Shown here: positions 1-10,482 of the stretch, one piece after another
Position numbering within the stretch: position 1 is the first letter of the stretch
Layout: every line of letters begins with the position of its first letter
NCBI GenBank assembly: GCA_947650285.1
Contig: CANTFL010000037.1
Span: 186,001 to 250,000 of the forward strand
DNA length: 64,000 nucleotides
Direction: 5' to 3'
Source of the DNA: Hyaloperonospora brassicae
Lineage: Eukaryota > Oomycota > Peronosporomycetes > Peronosporales > Peronosporaceae
Program-made: the position numbers and the translations under genes
The notes under the pieces: generated by a model
The model's input: only the letters and a program-made list of their open reading frames with translations
Databases searched by the model: none
Told to the model about the DNA's origin: nothing

Positions 1-894
1 CAAAGTCGCTTCCAGAGTGGTTTTAGCATCCCAGCCGTGGACCAAGTAGAACGGTGTTTCCTTCCGCACTCTATCGTGAGCCGTGTTCAGGGCGAACGTC
101 AGCCGTTCAGCGTATTCGTCCCAATCCTGCTGTGCCACATCTGAAACGTACATCTTGATAGACATCGTCAGGGTCTGGACCATTCTTTCCGCAGTTCCAT
201 TTGCCTGGGGTCTGTAGGCCATAGTCGCCCGTTGACGCTGACCCACCATGAGATTAAACGCTCGAAAGAAGTCCGACATAAAACCAGGTTCCTGGTCATG
301 TCGGATCACCTCGCTTGCCCCGAAACATCGAAAAACACACTCTTCATATCCTTCGGCCACCGTCTGAGCTGTTCGCGAGGCACTTGCCTTGGCCATCACG
401 TACCCCGTAAATAGGTCGACCCAAATTAATAACTCGGTGTTCCCCTTGTGTGACTTGGGCAATGAGGGGATATAATCCATTGCTATGACTTGGAAAGGGT
501 AGGTCGCCTCGATATTACCTGGGGTTGTTCCTTGAAGGGTAGGCCCTCCTTTTACCGTCTAACAATCCACGCATAGACCCACATACCGCTGTACACTTCG
601 AAATAACCCCCTCCAGTGACAATAACGCCGAATCCGGTAGTAGGTGCGGCCGATCCATTGGTGGCCACCTTCCAGACTGGTGTAATAATGATGTAATATG
701 TCAGTCTGGAGGGCCTCGGGTATTACCAATCGGGCGGTCAATCCTCGGTCGTCCTCATCGGCCTTGTACCCAGGGCAGTACACCAATAGACCTTCTTCAC
801 TGACTTCATAATATCTAGCCATCTTGCTGCACGATTGTGCTGATTCGGCCGACAGGCCGCCCAGATCCCATTTCAAGTATGCTTTTAATTCCAC
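1..894 (-). pseudogene. Integrase region of the gypsy element, interrupted
   Basis: The segment 559-894 encodes an H2C2-type integrase zinc-binding domain: the HH pair in 'LHHYYTSLEGGHQWIG' and the closing cysteines in 'GLCVDC'. It ends at a TAG (559-561). The same frame then stays open to the window edge and reads as the integrase catalytic core. The first Asp is in 'AMDYIP', a second Asp in 'IRHDQEPGFM', and the Glu in 'PQANGTAERMVQ'. The TAG replaces a codon just after the second zinc-binding Cys, so it looks like a point nonsense mutation rather than a domain end. The unit is in the same frame as the upstream second RNase H, from which it is separated only by a TGA at 898-900. Confidence 0.85.
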
Positions 895-897
895 ATT

Positions 898-1521
898 TCA
901 GCTCTCCTCCTCCTGAGCCTTCCGGATGCGTTCCATCCTCAGCTGTTGTATCCCATTCTCTTGCCTCGTGTCACTGGATATCTGGATAGGTGATCTGGAT
1001 CGGGTCACTGCAAATATTTTTGCTGTCCGACTCGGGTCCCTGGGAACCAACAGCTCCGGCAACCGATTTATTTCTTCCAACCCGGGCCACTCTTCCTTCG
1101 GTATCGACTCGACCCCTCCTTGCCTGTGCAATGCTTCACTATCCAGTTGGTATGCACTCTGGTTCCAGTCGCGTTTCACGTGGAGTATCTCGTGAGAGGT
1201 CCACGCTCGAAGCTTACTCAGAGCTTTCCCCTTCAATGGGGATAGTCCTGCAGCCTTACACTCAATTTCGCCACGCATCTGTCGAACGACCAGATTGGAT
1301 TCTCCGCAAATAATTAACCGTCGTCGTTCCAATGGATCCAGCAATTCAAAACCCAGCAGCATGCCTTCGTACTCGGCCTCATTCGCCGTGGATACCTTAA
1401 GATATTTCGAGGCGGCGCTCACTATCGACCATGTAGGTAAGCTCCATACCACCGCGCTACATGATCCACCTCCTTGTTTCACGCGAGCCGACCCATCGAA
1501 ACTCATCACATAATTCTTCAT
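898..1521 (-). pseudogene. Second RNase H domain (cellular/archaeal type) of the gypsy element
   Basis: The 207-residue frame contains an RNase H fold distinct from the usual Ty3 RNase H encoded just upstream. It has the first Asp in 'MSFDGSARVKQGG', the Glu in 'TANEAEYEGML', and a third-position motif 'CGESNLVV' where the family normally has Asp in 'GDSxLV'. The last motif reads 'NQSAYQLDSEAL', where 'AD.LA' is usual. Two of the four catalytic acidic positions therefore look altered. Dual-RNase H Ty3 elements are known from plant Tat-type and some oomycete retrotransposons. The domain sits between RNase H and integrase, overlaps the pol frame in another frame (1457-1521), and ends at TGA 898-900, so it is probably inactive here. 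Confidence 0.75.
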
Positions 1522-4500
1522 TTCCTTCTACGGTGGGCGGGGGCAAGTTGACCTTGTGTTTCGCCTGTTTCTTAGGCGCAATGGCCGATAGGATCGAGTC
1601 CACGCTCTCACGAGGGGTAATACTAGCTGCCAACGTCCCTAGTACCTGGGCTTTGCCCTTCTTACACTTGACTATCTCTAAAGTCCACTGAGACAAGAGA
1701 GCCGCCCAATTCCCCAAACGCCCCTGTAACCCGGAGGATCTCACCAACCAGGCTAACGTCGAGTGTCTTGTTAATACCTTGAGGGGTCGGGTGACCAACA
1801 TCGTAAAACAGCTCTCCAAAATTCGCAACATGGCCAACACCTCCTTTTCCACAGTACTGTAATTCAATTCGTTGGCCTTGAGAGTCCGGCTCGTAAATGT
1901 CACAGGCATAAGAGTACCTTCCTGGTTCTGCACCAATGCCGCTGATATGGCCCACTCACTCGCATAAACAATTATCACTGCTTCTTTCGCAGGGTCGAAG
2001 TGTCGTAAAATTGGTGCGGTAGCCATCTTGTTTTTTAGCATAGCAAAAGCTACTTGAACTCGAGACCACTTCTCATCGTCCTCATCCGGGGTCATTTGGT
2101 GGTCTACGTCATTTAGCTTACTACGCCACACGTGAAAATCTACCTCCCTTAGCTCATACAAATTTGATGCATAGATTGCATAGTCCTCGATGAAGCGGCT
2201 GTAGTATATCAAACTTCCGAGGAACGACTGCATGGCCTTGAGCGTCGATGGTAGCGGTAGGTCCACTAGCGCTTGGAGATCCTTAGGATGGGCCTCCAGA
2301 CCGTCACTCGATACCCTGTGACCGAGGTAGTCGACCCTTCGACATCCCCACGTACTCTTGACTGCGCTGATCGATAAATTCCAGTGGTCGCACACGTCCA
2401 ACAGCCGTTCCACCTTGTCACATAGCACGCTCCAAGACTCGGCCGGTACCAGTATGTCGTCTATGTACGATCTACGACCCAATATCGAAGGAGCCGACCC
2501 TGTATCCGGTTCTCCTGACACAAATAAATCCTCTTGGCCTTCCGAGTCGGCCCCTGGGGGTATACGCAAGAACCCATACAATGCGTTGTCCAGGAGTCGC
2601 TGGTAGATCTGTGGTGCGTTCTTGAGTCCGCACGGCATTCTGAGCCACTCGAACAAACCCAATGGAGTGACAAAAGCTGAAATTAATCTTGCCCTTTCCG
2701 TCATGCTGACCACCCAGAAACCACTTGCCATATCGAGAGAGCAATACCACAACGCACTATCCAAATCTTCCAGGAGCTCATTAATAAGCGGCATGGGGTA
2801 GACCATAAGTTGCGTCAGGTCGTTCACCAACCGATAGTCAATGCACAACCTGATGTCGACCCCATTCTTCTTCACGATAATTACTATTGGGCTGGCCCAC
2901 GGTGAGGTGGATGGCTGAATAATCTTCACCGACAGTAGACCCTTGATCAAGTCGGCCAACTTTTCTTTGAACTGGGGGGCCACTTTCCGTACGCGGTGCG
3001 CGATCGGCCTAGCGTTTTCCACGTTTATATCGCATATAGCACCACGAGCAGATGGGGGTAAAGTGTTGCCTTTTCCCATTAACAGGTGCCGCTTCTTCCA
3101 GATGATTTTCTTCAAACGATATACTTCCTCAGGCGAGTCTCCATCCGGATCAGGTATCTGAATATCCTTCAGCTCAATATCTTCGGGCGAGAGGTCCACC
3201 TCTGGTATGACCGCCCATCCCTGGCTTATTCCTTCAGCCCAGAGTTCTCCGCTTTCAAACGTACACACTTGGTCATCAGCTTGGGTCACATCTTCGGTAC
3301 TCGCTCTTGCTCCCATGTCACTAACTTCTTCATGTAAGGTGTCGATGGATCTCATCGGTCCAATGACCGTATGTTCGGTCGGCCGAGTGATCGTGGGTTC
3401 GACTGGTTGAATGTATAGGGCTCCGTCCTCGGGAATGTTACCTGCCGTTTCTTCGCCTGTTGGTGACCCATCTACTGGCCGCTGTCGGGACGCGACGTTC
3501 ATCACTGGAGCTACCTCCTTTGACCGCTGTAAAATATGTCGTGGAGTCTCATACTGGGGTTTATCCACCAGTGGCCCTTCGTCGATCTCCGTCAGGTCTT
3601 CCTGATGGTCGTCCTGGTCACAAGTGGCTTCATATGCTAAGTTCCACCACTCGGCGTGTCTTCGAGAGCCTGCCGTAACGAATCCCAGTGTTCTTGGTAT
3701 TTGATCCCTCGCCATTACCATACCAATTCTAGTGTCCTCATGCAGCGTTAGCATTTGTGGGCTGACGTTGGTTACTTTCAAAAATAGACGTCGGCCTACC
3801 CCTCGGTTCACCGTGGTGACCCATCGTTCTCCTCTTGTCACCAACAGCACCCTTTGTTCTGAGGTCGACTCTTTTACAGGTACTTCCACATATTCGCCCA
3901 CCGATAGCTGTGTAAATTGGCCCAGCCTTATATCGGTCACTCTGCTACCGTACAACGTTCGCCGGCCTGCTAGTTGGACTCGCACTTCATCTGGGAGACA
4001 AAGCGCTCCTCCCCCCAGATCTAATCGGATACCGGCTGGGACCATAAAGTCCATACCCAGAATCGCATCTTGGCCCACCATAGGGCCGACCCATACCTTG
4101 AAGATGTACACCAAGTTTCCATTTAAAGTGATCTTGATGCGGGTGCGTCCTTCTGTAGTGTATACCGCTTCCCCGATACCCACGCATTCTTGTCTTGCAT
4201 CTTCGTCGATCTGGCAGCCTACCTTACGAGCAAAGGCGATATCCAAAATGGATATCTCGGCACCAGTGTCAAACAACAAATTTGCGCGGTCATTGTTTAC
4301 CTTCTCAGAGGCCTTGGCCTGCTGAAACCATTTCGAAGGGGCATGACTTTTCCAGTACCCCCTGGATTCACCTGGTAGCAGGTCCAATTCCATCACTGCA
4401 TCCCCTCATGTAAAACCATTAGGATCATCAAGGCGAGCAACATGAACCACAGGGTAGCTTGCGACCTTCGATATATTTCCGATCTTCTTATCTCTGTGAT

Positions 4501-4624
4501 CTTCCTCGACACTCTTCTCCACGGCGGTACCTATATCTCCTTCGGAAGTCCTTTCCAAATATGCAAACACATGACAATTAGAACGCTCGGCTCGTACCAG
4601 ATTCAAACCTGGCGAGCGTTCTAA
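1457..4624 (-). pseudogene. Protease, reverse transcriptase and first RNase H (pol) of the gypsy element
   Basis: From 4624 the pol frame overlaps the end of gag in the -1 frame. It meets a TGA at 4406-4408 and then runs open to 1457. Domains in order: an aspartic protease with 'LLFDTGAEISIL' near 4290; reverse transcriptase with the catalytic 'YIDDILVPAES' near 2450; and Ty3-type RNase H with 'VYASEWAISAAL' and 'EKEVLAML'. A long acidic linker separates protease and RT. There is no ATG at the frame start, consistent with expression as a gag-pol fusion. The TGA before the protease and the loss of frame at the end mark it as a broken copy. Family assignment is firm; inactivity is inferred from the stops. 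Confidence 0.9.
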
Positions 4625-4630
4625 TTTAAC
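4590..4630 (-). promoter_or_regulatory. Candidate -1 frameshift signal between gag and pol
   Basis: On the minus strand the last gag codons are atG TTA AAT followed by TAG (4623-4621). The heptamer GTTAAAT (4630-4624) is in the right phase for a -1 slip, and the pol frame is indeed -1 to gag. Six bases after the heptamer a compact hairpin can form: GCTCG-CCAG (from 4617) pairs with CTGG and CGAGC (ending at 4590). The same region also holds a longer perfect 14-bp inverted repeat, 4576-4589 with 4613-4626. The heptamer resembles the GUUAAAC type rather than the commonest slippery sites, so this is a candidate only. Confidence 0.5.
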
Positions 4631-6084
4631 ATCTTCTCCACCTTCTCCGGCAACATCCCAGCGTGCTTGGTCGGGTTGTACCATTGACGGATCAAGTTAT
4701 AAAACTCTTCCATCGGGCACTTCCCGGCTTCGTGGGTCTCTCCGCACCCCTTGCACACGAACAAGCAACGATCCGTCGGATGGCCTCTCTTTCCACAGCG
4801 GTCGCATGTGAGACGCTTCCAGCAATCCAAATCACCATGCTTCCTGGATCCACAATGCGCACATCTCGGGTATTGAGCGGCCGGTGGCCCTCGAGTTCCC
4901 TGGTCACCTTCTTGGCGATGGTGTTGGTCGGCCTCCCGGGCTGGTCGGCTTCTTGGGCCCCTCGACACAGAGTCCTTCTGGTTTTCCATCGCCATCACAT
5001 ACATCCGTCTTAGGTCACCGTCGTCTCCTGAGCTATCCGAGCCTGACGCTTCAGAGCTCGATTCTTCCAAGGTCGCCCGTACCGCATGTACCGACCGACG
5101 GTTTACCTCCCTTGATCGGTCTGGGGGAACAGGTGCCTTTTGGCGGAACTTGCTCGACCCGAATAGTACCTTGCCTCGACGCGCTTTCGTCCTTTGCCTC
5201 GCTCTCAACACGTCTTCCAATATATCCACATCCGCCAATCGTAACATCGTGAGCTGGTCTGCCAGTTCTGGGTCATCCAGAGTTTCAATATAGTGCTCGA
5301 CATGTTCTTTCTGGATCTTGGGCGGCCCGTCTTTGATCTTGATCTTCGCCCTGAGCCCAATCACGTTCAGTCGGTACAGGTAGTCCATGGGTGACTCTTC
5401 CGGCCGCTTCTTCGCGTGGTAGTATTGGCGGGCGACTGGCACTCCCAACCCGCAGAATTGCATCTGGAATTCTTGTGTGACGTCCTTCCAACTGGATCGA
5501 ACCGAGCGGCCCAGTTGCCGGTACCAATTTTGTGCTGGTCCAGTCAGGAATCCACCAAAAACCAAACACTCTTCATCGTCAGATGCTTGGTCCCTCGCAA
5601 AAGCCGTTTTGACTGTGGACAGCCACGAACGGGCTCGGTCTTCGTCTTGGTCTCTTCCGTGAAATTCTTTGAGATCCGATGTCGCTGCAATCTTGATGCG
5701 AGGGATCATGCCGGGTATCTGTCCCGCTGCCGCCGTCGCAATTCTCGCCGCCGGTCCCTCCAGATCCATATCGTCCGGGTCGTACTCACACGTGCCGACC
5801 GATTCCATCTCCACATCTGTCCGATTTTGTTGGCTTGACACTTGCGCTCGGCCCCTTGGTGCTTCTTGAGCTGCGGCCACTTGGGCCCTTTGTATTTCCG
5901 CTGCCACTCTTTCATCTTGATGTCCTTGTCGCACCTGTTGCACCTGTTGTTCTTGTAGAAAACGGGCCATCGCCGCGTCGAAGTATGTCTGCAGATTACC
6001 TACCATATTGGTAGGCACATCCCCCCCAGCATCGTCGCCACGTAGCAGTGGAACCATTCCGGTATGCCCATGCTGCCTTCCCAT
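4621..6084 (-). CDS. Gag (capsid/nucleocapsid) of the gypsy element
   Basis: The 487-residue frame has a Gln/Arg-rich N-terminal part and a retrotransposon gag-type capsid region (about residues 120-300; 'DEECLVFGGFLTGPAQNWYRQ' region). Next comes a basic/Ser-rich linker and three zinc knuckles near the C-terminus: 'CAHCGSRKHGDLDC', 'CDRCGKRGHPTDRC' and a variant 'CKGCGETHEAGKC'. The first two fit CX2CX4HX4C. The frame is open a short way upstream of the ATG, so it may have been joined to the preceding reading frame (6096-7196), which lies one frame away. It ends at TAG inside a strong inverted repeat that may drive the -1 shift into pol. Confidence 0.85.
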   Translation of the reverse strand: MGRQHGHTGMVPLLRGDDAGGDVPTNMVGNLQTYFDAAMARFLQEQQVQQVRQGHQDERVAAEIQRAQVAAAQEAPRGRAQVSSQQNRTDVEMESVGTCEYDPDDMDLEGPAARIATAAAGQIPGMIPRIKIAATSDLKEFHGRDQDEDRARSWLSTVKTAFARDQASDDEECLVFGGFLTGPAQNWYRQLGRSVRSSWKDVTQEFQMQFCGLGVPVARQYYHAKKRPEESPMDYLYRLNVIGLRAKIKIKDGPPKIQKEHVEHYIETLDDPELADQLTMLRLADVDILEDVLRARQRTKARRGKVLFGSSKFRQKAPVPPDRSREVNRRSVHAVRATLEESSSEASGSDSSGDDGDLRRMYVMAMENQKDSVSRGPRSRPAREADQHHRQEGDQGTRGPPAAQYPRCAHCGSRKHGDLDCWKRLTCDRCGKRGHPTDRCLFVCKGCGETHEAGKCPMEEFYNLIRQWYNPTKHAGMLPEKVEKMLN

Positions 6085-6095
6085 TGGGTGAAAAT

Positions 6096-7196
6096 CTACC
6101 CTTTCGGGAGTTTGGAATTCCCCGGGTGGACAGGTGTCGGCGGATTCTGGACCGGTTGAGTGGCCCTGTCGCCCTGAACGCTAGCCTGTAGCATCGCAGC
6201 TCCTGCCGGCCCCAGCGGCATCCGGGCACAATGGACGAGGATGGAGGAGTTACTTGACGACTGCTCCTCCGCGTCATGGTCGGCTGATGGGAGCGGCGGG
6301 TGACGTTGCGTATCCATCGGCGGGTCGACCCGTGGTCGCACTGCTGGTGGGGAGTCGAAGTCGTGAAGGGTAATCAAGCTGTCACGAGACGGCGTCTTCA
6401 TCGACGGTGTCAGCGGTACATTGTTGGGTCTGGTAGTCCCAACCAGGGTAGCTAATCGCTTGTGCATCTTGTTTAACAGGCTTGTGATGTTGTCGAACCC
6501 TAGGTCGAACAAGGTGTGCGGCTCGAACTGGCCCGCCACCATGTTCGCCTCGCGAAGGAGGGTGACTAGCGCTGTGACTGCCTCTGCGACCGTCCGGGGC
6601 TGAGGTAGGGGTGACACCGGTCCCCCTAGCTGACCCAATAACCGGATGGCGAGGACTTAAGCGACGGGGTCGCTCTCCAGGAGGGCGACCAGCTTTCGGC
6701 GGTGGTAGGCCATCGTGATTTCTTCGTCCGACCAGGCTGGCGGTCCTGTTGGAGCAGGGTCCCTCGACTTGGAATTAGCTGGCGCCTTCGTTTTCTCGCG
6801 GGTCGGCTTGGACTGGGCGGCCTTGGCGACTTTTGGTGTCGGAGGCCCTGGCTTACCGTGTTTCACGGTTGGCCGATGTTCTGACTCGGTCGATGGTCCT
6901 GAGGTGTCAGAACCCATCGAGTTGGTGTCCCCTGGCGCGTTCATCCTGGCTTTCTGCGGCTTGGACGTGGCGGCCGCTGGGGTTTGTTGTCTTTGGGACC
7001 ATAGCTGTTCGGTTTTCACCGTTAGCTGATGGTCCTCAGGGGCATGGTAGGTACCATGACCCAGGGCGTCCTTAACGAGGACGTAGAGAGGGTATTTAGG
7101 TTTATCTTCGATAATCTCGACCTTGACCATGTTGACCGGACCCCTCCCAAGGTCCGGTCGGCCCTTCGACCCTTTGTTTTTGTGTTCGTGTTTCAC
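6096..7196 (-). pseudogene. Upstream gag-like reading frame, split by an in-frame stop
   Basis: Two segments in one frame, 6657-7196 and 6096-6638, are separated by a TAA at 6657-6659. The first is Lys/Pro/Thr-rich and ends in an acidic helix-like stretch ('WSDEEITMAYHRRKL'). The second has a Leu-rich helix ('EAVTALVTLLREANMVAG') and a Pro/Asp-rich tail. The frame has no ATG at its beginning and is open back towards the primer-binding site. The position directly after the primer-binding site and before gag suggests the N-terminal part of the gag polyprotein. I recognise no domain. The stop and the frame change into the 4621-6084 gag suggest decay. Confidence 0.6.
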
Positions 7197-7283
7197 GGGC
7201 GGTCGGTCTTCCAGTGCTTCTTCGGTCTTCTGTTCAACCTTGACCTGAGCGTCTTCTTCATCTTGGGACTCGCGGTGAAATCC

Positions 7284-7310
7284 CTGGTTCGAATCCGGGC
7301 ACGCGCACCA
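7284..7310 (-). other. Primer-binding site complementary to a tRNA 3' half
   Basis: The plus strand here reads like the 3' end of a tRNA. A T-arm with stem CCTGG, loop TTCGAAT and stem CCGGG is followed by seven acceptor bases (CACGCGC), a discriminator A and CCA at 7308-7310. On the minus strand it therefore begins TGG and sits one base inside the LTR end, exactly where a retrotransposon primer-binding site belongs. The tRNA-like match extends through the T-loop, longer than the usual 18 nt. The parent tRNA is not identified. Confidence 0.8.
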
Positions 7311-7311
7311 T

Positions 7312-8487
7312 TGTGGTGGAGTGGGTCGCCAAAATCGATTGGCGTGACTCCAAACCGCCCACTGTGCCGGACTGCCGACTGAAGGAGGGGGTACTCCTAT
7401 TCCGCTTGGATCTTAAACTCACCTTGTGTACCCGTCGGCTTGGCGGGTATCACTCTTCGGAGGACGTGGCGATGGAGTTAGATGTCGGTCTTGGTGTGTG
7501 TCGGCCTTGGGGGCCCCGAGCGGATATGCTTCAGTCGGGGTCCAGTTAGGGCAGCCACTCGGTCAACTTGGTTGAGAGTGGACTTATAACCAGAGTTCTC
7601 AGGGCTAGTAGCGCCTGGCCTTTGCTTGTCTCAGGGGTGTTAACCGCCTGGCCTTTATGTGTCTCAGGGGTGTCCACCGCCTGGCCTTTATGTATCCTCT
7701 CCCTTACTACTAGGGTATGGAGACCGCTTCCTATAGCGGGATTGAGTTGGGGGGTGCTACTCCACGAACCTACAGGCCAATATACTTCCTGGGGTTCTAT
7801 CTGCACTTGAGTCTTACCAGCACTGTCTATTCAACGGGTGGGCCAAATAGATCCCTGGCCCGGAACAGGTTGGTAGACTTACAAGCTTCTTGGCTCACGA
7901 GACGTGTGGCTTAGATCGCAAATTGAGTAGTAATTAATAATGTCCTATCCTTTAACCTCCTTTACTCTGTACTTGCCTTACGCCTGGACTCACTATGATG
8001 AGTGGTCAGGGACACTTGATCTTGATAGTCCGGGTCGGCCGATGGATGACCAGGTCGGCCCTTGGGTGACCAAGGTCGCCTTGATCGGCCGTACCCACCA
8101 AAGGGTGACCAGGTCGGCCCTTGGGTGACCGAGGTCGCCTTGATCGGCCGCATCCACCGAAGGGTGACCGGGTCGGCCCTTGGGTGACCGAGGTCGCCTT
8201 GATCGGCCGTGCCCACCAAAGGGTTACCAGGTCGGCCGATGGGTGACAGAGACCGCCTTGGTTGACCGAGGCCGCCTTGGTCGGCCGTACCTACCGATGA
8301 GCGGCCCGGTCGACCGACGAGTGGTTGAGAACGATCCGCATTGGTGCCGCTCTCAACGTCTGGAACCCAACGGCCGCTTCTCCTCTGTGGCTCCTCGGCC
8401 TCCAGTACCTTTCCGATCGCGAGGTCCCTGTCCCTCCGGTCCATCCCTCCTTGAGTCTACCCTTTCCAGAAAGTTCGCTTTACCACA
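7312..8487 (-). repeat. 5' long terminal repeat of the gypsy element (outer end inferred)
   Basis: The inner border is set by the primer-binding site. The plus strand begins TGTGGT at 7312, and a matching ACCACA ends at 8487, giving a 6-bp inverted terminus and an LTR of about 1.18 kb. The 5 bases after it (CTTGC) would be the target-site duplication, but the other copy is outside the window. No long conserved reading frame is seen. The LTR carries a 59-bp tandem repeat in its outer half. The outer border is an inference and could lie elsewhere. Confidence 0.55.
8042..8290. repeat. 59-bp tandem repeat (minisatellite) inside the LTR
   Basis: About four copies of a 59-bp unit start at 8042, 8101, 8160 and 8219, decaying towards 8290. 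Each unit carries the shorter motif GGGTGACC...GGTCGGCC twice or more. The period is not a multiple of three, so it is not a coding repeat. Confidence 0.85.
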
Positions 8488-8917
8488 CTTGCTCGTTTGC
8501 CTCGTGTACGCTTGTCGGGGTACGATACCTTTGCGTTACGTTCACGCAAGGGTGTGCCCCGTTACACGGCGATCATAGCCGGTCGGATGACACACCAGCG
8601 AAGCACATCACTAAGCTCAAAACATTGGTCCATCACACGCGCTAGGGATTGGCTTAATAAGGCCTGTTCGGTCGAACTTCGCAGCCATGATAATGTGTCT
8701 AGAGATGCATAATGTACCCACCCATCCGTAGCGGCCCAAGAAGAGCCGAGCACTTGGAAATGGTCGGCCGGAGTGCGTGCATCGAGCCATCGGGGGCTAC
8801 GACAAGGAGCTCACCATTCTCCCATTGTGCACCGATCCAATTACTCCGCAACATCAGCGCAGAGGCGCCTGGGAAGATCTTCTATCGAGTGCGGATAACG
8901 AAGCGTATCTTTTGGAC
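8488..8917. other. Intergenic, nothing recognised
   Basis: This lies between the inferred LTR end and the decayed LINE. I see no supported gene. If the LTR is longer than inferred, part of this stretch belongs to it. Confidence 0.4.
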
Positions 8918-10482
8918 CTAGCTATCGACTGCCCACATTGTCCCACCCCAGGCGGTCGGACCACCAACTTTAATTCCGTGACCTGGCGTCGGATACGTGT
9001 GCACCCTGAGACGGTCCGCTAACAGCGTGTCCTTATCGAGACGACCAAAACCCGTAGAACCAGTAGACCATTTGCCGATTGCAGAACCGGTCATTGTGAT
9101 GAGAGCGGAACGTACATTAGGCACCAGGATATCTCCTTCATCCGACGAAATCTTAGCCTGACACTCGACCATCCATGCACGACATCGAACACCAGCCCGA
9201 CGGCATTAGAAGAAGTCGTTGAAGATTCGCTGCGACTTGAGGATCACCGCCTGAAAAGGTCAGCTTTGACGTGCCACAAAAAGTTTAATTTGGTACAGCG
9301 ACAGACGATGTGATCAGGGCTCGCAGACGAGGCGTGTTGGGTTTCAAGCTAGCCAGAGCCAGCCCTGTAGTAAGAGCGCGAAGGCGGTTTGCCAGATTCG
9401 CACTCCCGACTGCGCCAGAGCTGACAGGCATACTAAGATACTGGAAGTGATCACCGTCGCGCAATAGATATTATGCCCCAAGCTCGTTCAGGCAAGTCAT
9501 AGTTCCCGGCCGAAGCAATTAGCGATATACTCGGTTTTATTAACACGCAGCTCAAATCTATGCTCAACATCTTAAGGTACGCAACCGGGCCACACTTCCG
9601 CGGGAGAGCATATACAAATCGCCGTATCATCATCATTCTCGCATATCATGATCGCCACAACCTCGGGTCGTGATGCTGGCATAACCCCGGTCACTTAGGT
9701 TGCCATCTCGAAACGCGTGTAAAGAAGCTTTCAGCGAGAATCAACAGCAAAGATGCGAAAGGGCATCCTTGACTACGGATACCGCAGTAAATAGGGATCC
9801 AATGTAAAAGATTCCCGCTATCAAATATGCGACACCGCGTGCCGACGTGTACAATGCTGACAAAGCGCAAAAAGTCTTCAGGTAAGCCGATATACCGTAA
9901 TGTTGCCAAGAGGAACTTACGACCAAACGAGTCAAAAGTCTTCGAAAAGTATCAGTGCTTTGTCGCGCGCGTTCTGCTTATCATCACGATCCGCAATTGA
10001 AGCCGCCTCAACTATATTATCTTTATGGATAATACAACTGCCCGGGACAACACCTACCTGCAAGGGGTGAAAACCGTTTGGTAGTTGTTGCTACGGGCGA
10101 GTTGCGAGAACAGAATAAATTTTGTAGTCTGAGTCAAGAAGCAAGATTGGGCGATAGTCTAGCACTACATCAGTACTGCTGGCCTTCTTAATACATAAAA
10201 TTTATAAATTTCGAAAGGTCAAGAGAACCGACCTTCCCTTCATCTAAGCGTTGCGCATCTCCGCATGAATTGGAACGACCCGTCAGAGTTGTCGCGGTAC
10301 CGGTCGTAGCTCATATCGTCCGGCCTACAGGCCGTACATTGATGGCACTTTCTGATAGCCTTTCGCACCTTTACGTCTGTCACGCGGTCGCATTGTCCCT
10401 CGAAGTCGCCGATGACGTTGCGGGCGGACATCGCAGCAATGAAAGCGTCGATCAGTTCGGGGCTCGCCGCGGGGTGCTGCAT
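8918..10482 (-). pseudogene. Degenerate LINE (non-LTR) reverse transcriptase
   Basis: Read on the minus strand, short out-of-frame pieces follow the motif order of a LINE reverse transcriptase. They are: 'RKAIRKCHQCTACRPDDMSY' (entry motif, near 10340); 'DYRPILLLDSDYKIYSVL' (near 10150); 'GVVPGSCIIHKDNIVEA' (near 10040); 'ALILFEDF' (near 9950); 'GLPEDFLRFVSIVHVGT' followed by 'GIRSQGCPFASLLLILAES' (9691-9890); 'NDDDTAI' for the catalytic YADD box (near 9630); and 'HFQYLSMPVSSGAVG' (near 9450). Stops and frame changes separate almost every motif, so the copy is long dead. Neither an endonuclease domain nor a poly(A) tail was found. The family within the LINEs is not determined. Confidence 0.75.

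Larger units (their letters stand above)
1..8487 (-). mobile_element. Ty3/gypsy LTR retrotransposon, partial and decayed
   Basis: Read on the minus strand, this stretch runs 5' LTR, tRNA-like primer-binding site, gag with zinc knuckles, aspartic protease, reverse transcriptase, RNase H, a second RNase H and integrase. That order (integrase last) is Ty3/gypsy. The 3' end and 3' LTR lie before position 1. Coding is broken by in-frame stops at 6657-6659 (TAA), 4406-4408 (TGA), 898-900 (TGA) and 559-561 (TAG), and by a frame change between 1457 and 1521, so this copy is probably dead. The sequence family is distinct from the plus-strand element at 59132. The LTR outer end is inferred from short inverted termini and is less certain than the coding part. 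Confidence 0.9.

Noticed and set aside
7284..7310. tRNA gene, because the plus strand has a T-arm and CCA-like end
   Set aside because: No D-arm, anticodon arm or 5' acceptor strand precedes it. Position next to the LTR shows it is a primer-binding site.
8020..8300. CRISPR-like array
   Set aside because: The units are contiguous 59-bp tandem copies without unique spacers, within a retroelement LTR of a eukaryote.
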